From SURF-32 sp964648365 (GTDB taxonomy: Bacteria > Planctomycetota > Phycisphaerae > UBA1845): DNA of 6,036 nt. Shown piece by piece: positions 1 through 4,514 of the stretch. The position numbers and the translations under genes are program-made. Under the pieces are notes generated by a model. It did no database searches and had not been told where the DNA came from. It worked only from the letters and a program-made list of their open reading frames with translations. The stretch is from contig CAZYLK010000264.1 of the NCBI GenBank assembly GCA_964648365.1, positions 1 through 6,036 on the forward strand, given 5' to 3'. Every line of letters starts with the position of its first letter. Within the stretch, counting starts at the first letter, position 1.

Positions 1-50
1 TGTTGCCAACAACTTACGCTCGCTACCCCCATGATTAATTGAACGGCGTT

Positions 51-160
51 GGGTGCCACCGGTGCCGCCAGGGTGCCACTTGTGCCGCTACGGTGCCACT
101 GGTGCCGCCAGGGTGCCACTGGTGCCGCCAGGGTGCCACTGGTGCCGCCAGGGTGCCACT
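51..160. repeat. 20-bp GTGCC tandem repeat (5.5 copies)
   Basis: The unit GGTGCCGCCAGGGTGCCACT occurs at 61-80, 101-120, 121-140 and 141-160. A diverged copy sits at 81-100 and a half copy at 51-60. Each unit contains two GTGCC cores, so eleven cores lie at alternating 9- and 11-bp steps, which keeps a 10-bp average register close to one helical turn. All of this is seen directly. The stretch is open in several frames, but the translations are low-complexity (WHPGGTSGT-like), so I treat it as non-coding. Similar GGTGCC-rich repeats are, as far as I recall, common between genes in planctomycete genomes. The function is unknown. Confidence 0.9.
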
Positions 161-195
161 GCTCTGTGAGCAGTGCTGCTCGTGCATAGCAGAGC
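157..195. repeat. Overlapping inverted repeats (REP-like palindrome)
   Basis: CACTGCTC (157-164) and GAGCAGTG (168-175) form a perfect 8-bp stem with a 3-nt TGT loop. The following bases offer alternative stems: AGCAG (169-173) with CTGCT (176-180), CTGCT (176-180) with AGCAG (188-192), and an outer GCTCTG (161-166) with CAGAGC (190-195). The stems are mutually exclusive. The cluster starts inside the last tandem unit, so the tandem block and the palindrome look like one composite element, comparable to repetitive extragenic palindromes. There is no T-tract, so it is not a convincing intrinsic terminator. Confidence 0.65.
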
Positions 196-418
196 GGCGA
201 CATCCGTCGCCGACCACGGTCTGCCAGCGGCAGACGTGCCACCGTCGCATCGCGAGACCCGCGCGTACATCTTGCCGCCACCGCATGGTACGATCGCCAT
301 CGTCGGCATTGCGGCCTGTCGCGGAATTGACCCGCATCAGCCCCGGCGGCAGGCGTGCGACGGAATCCCTGACAAGCCCGAAGGGCGAGACTCCCTGACT
401 GCGGCCGGAGTGACGTGC
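196..418 (+). other. Leader region upstream of the thioesterase
   Basis: No gene is supported here. The thioesterase frame stays open back into the repeat (to a GTG at 173), but the translation is Pro/Arg/Ala-rich and matches nothing recognisable, so the longer start is unlikely. The only promoter-like feature is a TACGAT -10-like hexamer at 289-294. It has no convincing -35 box 17 bp upstream; the nearest candidate, TTGCCG at 272-277, is only 11 bp away. Confidence 0.4.
407..410 (+). promoter_or_regulatory. Ribosome binding site of the thioesterase gene
   Basis: GGAG, inside CCGGAG, ends 8 nt before the ATG at 419. This ideal spacing supports the 144-residue form over the long upstream extension of the frame. 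Confidence 0.6.
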
Positions 419-853
419 ATGGACCATCCCGAGACGTTTCCACCCCGCATTCGCGAGATGTTCGAGCGGCAGGGCTTCGCCCGCATGGTGGGCGTCTCGC
501 TCGATTCCTGCGGCGACGGCCGGGCTCAGGTGTCGCTGGTGCCCCACGACGGCGTCTCGCAGCAGCACGGCGCCGCCCACGCCGCCTGTCTGACGCTGCT
601 GCTCGACGTCGCGGGGGGGTTCGCCTCCTGGTCGCTGATGTCGCAGGGCGAGGATCTGGTCAGCTCCAGCATTCACATCCACCTGCTGCGTCCCGCCGTC
701 GGCGAGCGCCTCATCGCCCGCGGCCGCGTCGTCAAACACGGCCGCACGCTCAGCGTCACGGAAACGCAGATCCACGCGCTTCAGGACGGCCGCGAAACCC
801 TCGTCGCCCAGGGCACCATGACGTGCGTGGTCCTGCGACATGATGAGTCGTGA
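419..853 (+). CDS. PaaI-family hotdog-fold thioesterase
   Basis: The 144-residue product reads as a single-domain hotdog thioesterase of the PaaI/YbgC-like class, which hydrolyses acyl-CoA thioesters in the cytoplasm. Visible family features are the HG box (H50-G51), followed by a helix carrying the acidic residue D63 in LLLDVAGGFAS, which corresponds to the usual HGGxxxxxxDxA region. A strand segment DLVSSSIHIHLLRPAVGERL (residues 69-88) follows, then the terminal strands around ARGRVVKHGRTLSV and QGTMTCVVL. The length matches the usual ~140 residues and there is no signal peptide. The ATG at 419 was chosen because GGAG lies 8 nt upstream and the homologous part begins near it. The gene stands alone on its strand and converges on the paralog operon 67 bp downstream. 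The substrate cannot be inferred. The family call is fairly sure; the exact subfamily is not. Confidence 0.82.
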   Translation: MDHPETFPPRIREMFERQGFARMVGVSLDSCGDGRAQVSLVPHDGVSQQHGAAHAACLTLLLDVAGGFASWSLMSQGEDLVSSSIHIHLLRPAVGERLIARGRVVKHGRTLSVTETQIHALQDGRETLVAQGTMTCVVLRHDES

Positions 854-866
854 GGATGCACGGGGA

Positions 867-883
867 CGATGGCACGCCCATCG
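867..883. terminator. Weak hairpin in the convergent gap
   Basis: CGATGG (867-872) and CCATCG (878-883) form a 6-bp stem with a 5-nt loop in the 67-bp gap between the convergent stop codons at 853 and 921. The symmetric position would suit a bidirectional terminator. Neither side has a T-tract, and the stem could be chance, so this is only a candidate. Confidence 0.2.
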
Positions 884-920
884 ACTGACCTCCGGACAGG
901 CGACCGTCGCGGCGCGCTGG

Positions 921-2165
921 TCACTTCTTTCCCGTGAAAGCGTTCTGAAACCGAGCAAAGTCGGCCAGGTCGACGTCGTCGTCGTGGTCGATGTCAAGAA
1001 TTCGGCAGTCGCAGAGGCAGTCTTCGGGGCCGCGGCTGACTCTGCCGGGGCCGGTCATGCAGTCGGCAAGTGCTCCCAGATCGGTGAGGTCGATGTCGCT
1101 GTCGAACTCGGCGTCGCCGGTACGGATTCTTCGAAGGAAGCGCACGCCGCCGCCCCAGAGGCCCTGTGGTGGGTACTCCCGTGCGCTCCAGACAGCCTCG
1201 CCTGAATCATTGATGTCGCCCGTCACGTCCTCGTTTCGGTCCTCGGTCAGACGATAGAACGTCGGTACCCCCTCGATGTCCCGGCAGATCGCGGTGTCCC
1301 ACCAGCGATTGTCGACATGCCAGGGTTTGAAGAGGATGTCTCCTCGATTGTTGATCCTAGGTCCGGACACCGAGGTTTCCACAGGCAACCGCCAGAGGTT
1401 TCCATCGCCCCAAATGTAAATCTCCGACCTTAGCGGGTTCTCATTTGGCCGTTTCCATGCGATCATGCCGATGTCGTTGATCGACTGAAGCTGGTGCTGA
1501 TGCAGCTTAGCAGTCACGCTGGAGACGGAATGGCCATCGTAGAGGAGGACGAGGCTCAGCCAGTACGGTTCCGCACAGAAGTCGTAGTGGGTCCATGTGA
1601 CCCAGCCGTTGTCGTTAATCTCCGGATTCTGATCCGACCAGTCGCTGCGGTAGATTTGCCGCGACCGCCGACCATCGTAGAGCATGATATCGTGCTGACT
1701 GGCATTGCATGCCCGCCCACGAAACTGCTCGTACGCAATATGGCCGTGATTGTTGATTGAGGGCGACGTGCCAGCGTCAAGCACGCTTATTCGTCCGCCT
1801 TTCATCATCATCACCTCACCCATATAGCCTTCGGGCTTGCGATGCCACACGATGGTTCCGGCGTTGTTGATGTCGGGCGAGTGAACGAGCCAGCCACGGT
1901 CGTAATCCGTCAACTGCGTGATCCGGCCGTTGTCGTACAGGAACAGCCGTGAATCCGCGTGAAAGTCCTTCGTGTACACGATCTGCCCGCACTCGTTGAT
2001 GGCGGGTATGCCCGTGTACTTATCGTTGACCCCGATTTCGACCAGTTCGAACCCGGGCGGCAGGTTGACCTGGGCCCATCCGGTGGCCGCAAGGAGCAGG
2101 ACGGAGAGGGACGACCATGTCAGGGCGCGTGCGGCACGCTCGGGTCGGTTACTGCATGAGTCCAT
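921..2165 (-). CDS. Secreted seven-repeat propeller-like protein with dockerin-like C-terminus (paralog 2)
   Basis: This 414-residue protein has no assigned biochemical function. A signal peptide is visible: Arg-containing n-region, hydrophobic core around WSSLSVLLLAATG, and a likely cut in GWA/QVN near residue 31. Seven [IL]N-x-x-G-x-[IV] motifs start at I56, I99, I137, I183, I229, I271 and I318, each preceded by an LYDG/IWGDG-type strand, as in TolB- or kelch-like beta-propellers. A conserved YPPQGLWGGGVR segment leads to two calcium-binding dockerin-like loops (about 351-372 and 391-412) separated by a linker with C369 and C383-x-C385-x-C387. This C-terminus is typical of planctomycete exported proteins. 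The frame is open 47 codons further upstream, but that part is antisense-like Arg-rich sequence over the neighbour's coding end. The ATG at 2165 has GGGAG 7 nt upstream and gives the signal peptide. It is second in a two-gene operon, and its ATG overlaps the previous TGA by one base. Confidence 0.9.
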   Translation of the reverse strand: MDSCSNRPERAARALTWSSLSVLLLAATGWAQVNLPPGFELVEIGVNDKYTGIPAINECGQIVYTKDFHADSRLFLYDNGRITQLTDYDRGWLVHSPDINNAGTIVWHRKPEGYMGEVMMMKGGRISVLDAGTSPSINNHGHIAYEQFRGRACNASQHDIMLYDGRRSRQIYRSDWSDQNPEINDNGWVTWTHYDFCAEPYWLSLVLLYDGHSVSSVTAKLHQHQLQSINDIGMIAWKRPNENPLRSEIYIWGDGNLWRLPVETSVSGPRINNRGDILFKPWHVDNRWWDTAICRDIEGVPTFYRLTEDRNEDVTGDINDSGEAVWSAREYPPQGLWGGGVRFLRRIRTGDAEFDSDIDLTDLGALADCMTGPGRVSRGPEDCLCDCRILDIDHDDDVDLADFARFQNAFTGKK

Positions 2166-3400
2166 CACTTCTCTCCCGTGTACGCGTTCTGGAGCCGAGC
2201 AAAGTCGGCCAGGTCGACGTCGTCGTCGTGGTCGATGTCGACGAAGCGGCACTCGCAGAGGCAATCTTCCGCGCCGCCGCTGATGCGATTCGGACCGGTA
2301 AGGCACTCCACCGATGCGCCAAGGTCGCCCAGGTCGACATCTCCGTCGAACTCGGAATCACCAGTCCTGATCCTGCGCATGTAGCGTACGCCGCCGCCCC
2401 AGAGCCCCTGCGGCGGATACTCCATGGCACGCCACACTGCCTCGCCGTGATCGTTCATATCGCCTGGCGTGTCCTCGTTGCGGTCATCAGTCAGCCGATA
2501 GAATGAGGGATCGGGTTGTGATTGCCGATACAACCACGCGTCGAAGGATCTACTGTCGATGTTCCAGCGGTTGTAGAGTATGTCGCCGTGGTTGTTCAGC
2601 CTGGGCAGGCTCACCGAGATATCCACTGGAAGCCGCCAAGTTCGTTCGTCTTGCCAGACGTAGATCTCCGATCGTAAAGGGTTTGCGTTGGGCTGATCCC
2701 ATGCCACGAGACCGCGATCGTTGAGTGTGGGGGCGCGATATTGAAAAGGCTCCGGCGTCAGAAACGAGACGCTGTTCCCGTCATAGAGTGGCACAAGGCT
2801 CATCCAGTAGGGTTCCGCGCAGAAGTCCGCGTGAAACCACGTTACCCAACCGGAATCATTGATTTCCGGATCCTGATCCGACCAATCACTACGATAGACT
2901 CGCCGCGACCTCCGACCATCGAATAGCATGATGTCGTTGCGACTGGCACCACACGACCGCTCCCGAAACTTCTCGTAGGCTACGTGGCCGTGGTTGTTGA
3001 TGGACGGCGAGCCACCGACGTCGATCGTCGTCATCTCACCGTTCTTCAACATCATGACCTCGGAGTAGTAGCCGGCCGGCTTTCGATGCCACACAATGGT
3101 GCCAGCGTTGTTGATGTCGGGCAAGCTGACCAGCCAGCCACCGTCGTAGTCCGTCAATTGCATGATCCGGCCGTTGTCGTACAGGAACAGTCGCGAATCG
3201 GCGTGGAAGTCTTTCGTGTACACGATCTGCCCGCACTCATTTAATGCGGGAATATCAGTATATTTATCATTGACTCCAATCTCGACCAGTTCGAACCCCG
3301 GCGGCAGGTTGACCTGCGCGGCGGCGTTTACGCTGACCGGCGGCGCGGACAGCACGATTCCTGCAACAGCGACTGCGATCACGTTTCTTGACGACATCAT
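2165..3400 (-). CDS. Secreted seven-repeat propeller-like protein with dockerin-like C-terminus (paralog 1)
   Basis: The 411-residue product is about 72% identical (my hand count, 275 of 383 mature positions) to the next gene in the operon, with no indel. The signal peptide has a hydrophobic core VIAVAVAGIVL and a likely cut after VNA (residue 26). Seven motifs of the type [ILM]N-x-x-G-x-[IV] begin at L53, I96, I134, I180, L226, L268 and M315, with exactly the same spacing as the paralog. The C-terminus has two dockerin-like loops (about 348-369 and 388-409) and the CLCEC cluster. The export and propeller fold are inferences; the ligand and function are unknown. The start is uncertain within two codons: TTG 3403, ATG 3400 and ATG 3397 follow one another. 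The AAGGGG box (complement 3404-3409) lies 3 nt from ATG 3400 and 6 nt from ATG 3397, so 3397 is better spaced. Codons near residues 41-56 are unusually AT-rich. Confidence 0.9.
   Translation of the reverse strand: MMSSRNVIAVAVAGIVLSAPPVSVNAAAQVNLPPGFELVEIGVNDKYTDIPALNECGQIVYTKDFHADSRLFLYDNGRIMQLTDYDGGWLVSLPDINNAGTIVWHRKPAGYYSEVMMLKNGEMTTIDVGGSPSINNHGHVAYEKFRERSCGASRNDIMLFDGRRSRRVYRSDWSDQDPEINDSGWVTWFHADFCAEPYWMSLVPLYDGNSVSFLTPEPFQYRAPTLNDRGLVAWDQPNANPLRSEIYVWQDERTWRLPVDISVSLPRLNNHGDILYNRWNIDSRSFDAWLYRQSQPDPSFYRLTDDRNEDTPGDMNDHGEAVWRAMEYPPQGLWGGGVRYMRRIRTGDSEFDGDVDLGDLGASVECLTGPNRISGGAEDCLCECRFVDIDHDDDVDLADFARLQNAYTGEK
2173..2177 (-). promoter_or_regulatory. Shine-Dalgarno site inside the end of paralog 1
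   Basis: On the minus strand, GGGAG ends 7 nt before the ATG at 2165. The same bases encode the Thr-Gly-Glu end of the upstream paralog, so the site is both coding and regulatory. Together with the TGATG stop-start overlap it implies translational coupling of the two paralogs, and it decides the start of the downstream gene. Confidence 0.7.
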
Positions 3401-3403
3401 CAA

Positions 3404-3409
3404 CCCCTT
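3404..3409 (-). promoter_or_regulatory. Ribosome binding site of paralog 1
   Basis: AAGGGG on the minus strand directly precedes the TTG-ATG-ATG cluster. It is 3 nt from the first ATG and 6 nt from the second, so initiation at the second ATG (3397) is plausible. A further G-rich box (GGGGGA) lies a few bases upstream but is too far away to be the main site. Confidence 0.5.
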
Positions 3410-3540
3410 CTATCCCCCTGAAACACCGATTCCTCGACTTTCAACCGCGGCGGCGACGTGACGCGAGCGCGCCGGCGGTGGATGTGCGGCCGCGAGGGCA
3501 CGCGAGAGAGCGGAAGTGACCGCCGACAGTGCCGTGCATG

Positions 3541-3569
3541 ATATTACCCAGAACGGTCGCGCGGTTCAA
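3541..3569 (-). promoter_or_regulatory. Sigma70-like promoter of the paralog operon
   Basis: Read on the minus strand, TTGAAC (3564-3569) and TAATAT (3541-3546) are separated by exactly 17 bp. Each box matches the housekeeping consensus at four of six positions, and the AT-rich -10 stands out in very GC-rich DNA. The expected transcript starts near 3534, giving a leader of about 135 nt before the first gene. No other promoter is visible between the two paralogs. Confidence 0.6.
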
Positions 3570-3711
3570 CTCGGGCGGCATGCGTCCAGCCGTCCCGACA
3601 ATCGCCACCGGCGGACCGGGGGTTCCAGGAAGCGCACGACGCTCCTCTTCCCATTGCCGTCCCGCCCGGCGCGACTGGCGGCATCGACTGGCCGGTCGAG
3701 CGCGGCAGTCG

Positions 3712-3717
3712 TATGAT
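3712..3717 (+). promoter_or_regulatory. Possible -10 box of the MOSC gene
   Basis: TATGAT lies 48 bp before the ATG at 3766, correctly placed for a short leader. No good -35 hexamer is found at 16-18 bp. The imperfect palindrome at 3684-3699 occupies that place and could be an activator or repressor site. Confidence 0.35.
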
Positions 3718-3765
3718 CGGTTGTCGTCGTGCCGCCACGAAGTCCCGGGAGGAGCGTAGAACGAT

Positions 3766-4212
3766 ATGAGCGATTCCATCGGCCCCATCCAGTCCATCGC
3801 CATCCGCACCGCCCGGCGCGGTCCGATGAAGGAGATCGCGTCCGCCCGCGCCGAGCAGGGCGGTGGCATCGACGCGGACCTCCACGTCTCGCCCGATCGC
3901 GGCATCACCTTCCTGGCGGCCGGGGCGTGGCGGCAGACGTGCGCCGCGCTCCAGGCGGACCTGCCCTGGCATACGCGGCGGGCGAATGTGCTGATCGATG
4001 CCGATTCCATCGCCGACCTGATCGGCCGGACCATCCGCTTCGGCGACGTGACGGTCGAGATCAAAGGCGAAACGCATCCCTGCGGGCTGATGGACGAGCT
4101 TCACGCGGGCCTGCGGGCGGCGCTGACGCCGGACGTGCGGGCGGGCGTTCTCGGTCGCGTCGTCACCGGCGGGACGTTCGCCGTCGGCGATACGGTGACC
4201 TACGCCGACTGA
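3766..4212 (+). CDS. MOSC domain-containing protein
   Basis: The 148-residue product is a stand-alone MOSC domain (molybdenum cofactor sulfurase C-terminal type), a family thought to bind molybdopterin or carry sulfur for metal-sulfur chemistry in the cytoplasm. Visible hallmarks are the early basic segment IAIRTARRGPMKEI (11-24), a Gly-rich turn QGGGIDADLH (31-40), the RRANVLID strand (71-78), IGRTIRFGDVTVEI (86-99), and the conserved cysteine C106 in THPCGLMDEL. The family-typical ending GVLGRVVTGGTFAVGDTV (127-144) is also present. An in-frame TAG at 3757-3759 fixes the start at 3766. A GGGAGGAG box (3747-3754) precedes it, with a rather long 11-nt spacing. The gene is monocistronic as far as visible. 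Its last codons and stop lie in a tandem repeat that continues downstream. No molybdenum cofactor genes are adjacent, so the substrate is open. Confidence 0.85.
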   Translation: MSDSIGPIQSIAIRTARRGPMKEIASARAEQGGGIDADLHVSPDRGITFLAAGAWRQTCAALQADLPWHTRRANVLIDADSIADLIGRTIRFGDVTVEIKGETHPCGLMDELHAGLRAALTPDVRAGVLGRVVTGGTFAVGDTVTYAD

Positions 4213-4335
4213 CACACGAGCGCGACAACATCAGACCGCCGACTGACGCACGTGCGCGACAGCATCCGTCCGCCGACTGACGCCGGGCGCGACAACATCC
4301 GACCGCCGGCTGCTGCAAACGCGATTGAATCCGAC
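4203..4335. repeat. 34-bp tandem repeat overlapping the MOSC stop codon
   Basis: Copies lie at 4203-4236, 4237-4270 and 4271-4303 (33 bp), with a degenerate fourth at 4304-4335. Each of the first three starts CGCCGACTGAC and continues into GCGCGACA-CATC. The first copy includes the Ala-Asp-stop end of the MOSC gene, so the later copies repeat the gene's 3' end, including its TGA. Copy 2 also contains a perfect 10-bp palindrome, CGCACGTGCG (4247-4256). The array ends just upstream of the predicted promoter of the next gene, and the degenerate copy contains its -35 box. No intrinsic terminator is visible for the MOSC gene. Confidence 0.85.
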
Positions 4336-4354
4336 CGGCCCGACTCGGTACCAT
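4325..4354 (+). promoter_or_regulatory. Sigma70-like promoter of the DUF7453-like gene
   Basis: TTGAAT (4325-4330) and TACCAT (4349-4354) are separated by 18 bp. Transcription would start near 4361, leaving a leader of about 150 nt. The -35 box falls in the degenerate last copy of the 34-bp repeat. Confidence 0.45.
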
Positions 4355-4362
4355 ATCCGCTG

Positions 4363-4382
4363 TGACATGGGGGTGCATGTCA
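4363..4382. promoter_or_regulatory. Perfect 7+7 dyad at the expected transcription start
   Basis: TGACATG (4363-4369) and CATGTCA (4376-4382) are perfect inverted repeats around a 6-nt GGGGTG spacer. The dyad begins about 9 bp after the -10 box, where a repressor operator would act. In RNA it would be a hairpin at the very 5' end of the message. The sequence cannot tell these two roles apart. Confidence 0.5.
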
Positions 4383-4475
4383 TGCCCAGGCGGCCGGCAG
4401 GACTCGGCCGCGCATGGCCGTGCGTCCGGTGTCCGGCTGCTTTGTCTTCCACGGCCGGGCGGACGTCCGTTCGCC

Positions 4476-4514
4476 ATGAACCTTAACTTCCGAAAGAAGG
4501 AACAGGCCCCGTGA
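4476..4514 (+). CDS. Possible 12-residue leader ORF
   Basis: ATG at 4476 opens a short frame, MNLNFRKKEQAP, whose TGA (4512-4514) overlaps the ATG of the large secreted protein by one base. Its ribosome binding site is weak (a GGGCGGA box about 12 nt upstream). The GAAGGA box of the large gene lies within this leader frame, so ribosomes leaving the short ORF could restart at the main gene. There is no amino-acid run suggesting classical attenuation. It may be chance. Confidence 0.25.
   Translation: MNLNFRKKEQAP
4496..4501 (+). promoter_or_regulatory. Ribosome binding site of the DUF7453-like gene
   Basis: GAAGGA ends 9 nt before GTG 4511 and 12 nt before ATG 4514. An in-frame TAA at 4484-4486 rules out any start further upstream, so only these two adjacent codons are possible. 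The spacing slightly favours the GTG, the codon identity the ATG. Confidence 0.5.

Larger units (their letters stand above)
3404..3765. other. Divergent intergenic region between paralog operon and MOSC gene
   Basis: About 360 bp separate the two divergent genes. The part nearest the paralogs is a leader of about 135 nt, counted from the predicted start site near 3534. It is GC-rich and contains several CGCGAG-type near repeats but no clear riboswitch or gene. The part nearest the MOSC gene holds its -10-like box and an imperfect 16-bp palindrome (3684-3699, TCGAC/GTCGA arms around GGCC). Minus-strand frames cross the whole region and the MOSC gene, but they look like antisense shadows without a convincing protein. 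Confidence 0.5.

Noticed and set aside
51..160. CRISPR array
   Set aside because: The units are directly adjacent, with no unique spacers, and the unit is only 20 bp.
157..175. Intrinsic terminator of an upstream gene
   Set aside because: The hairpin has a 3-nt loop but no T-tract after it on either strand, and no gene ends directly before it.
756..881. 41-codon minus-strand ORF just after paralog 2, with GGAGG 7 nt before its ATG
   Set aside because: The ribosome binding site looks good, but the frame is antisense to the 3' end of the thioesterase, and the peptide is Pro/Arg/Gly-rich without any feature. It was kept out as probable chance, although a conserved third operon member cannot be fully excluded.
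35..997. Long minus-strand frame across the repeat and thioesterase region
   Set aside because: It runs antisense to the thioesterase, and its two ends are translated tandem repeat and dockerin-region DNA in the wrong frame. It shows no domain, signal peptide or convincing start.
2165..2306. Upstream extension of paralog 2 to 461 residues
   Set aside because: The added 47 residues are an Arg-rich out-of-frame reading of the coding end of paralog 1 and would bury the signal peptide. The ATG at 2165 has an excellent binding site.
3441..4215. Two overlapping minus-strand frames covering the MOSC gene and the divergent region
   Set aside because: They are antisense to a well-supported MOSC domain and cross a promoter region. 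No recognisable protein family or ribosome binding site was seen.
4203..4335. CRISPR array or iteron-type replication origin
   Set aside because: The copies are contiguous without spacers, the first contains a gene end, and there is no replication gene or AT-rich stretch nearby.
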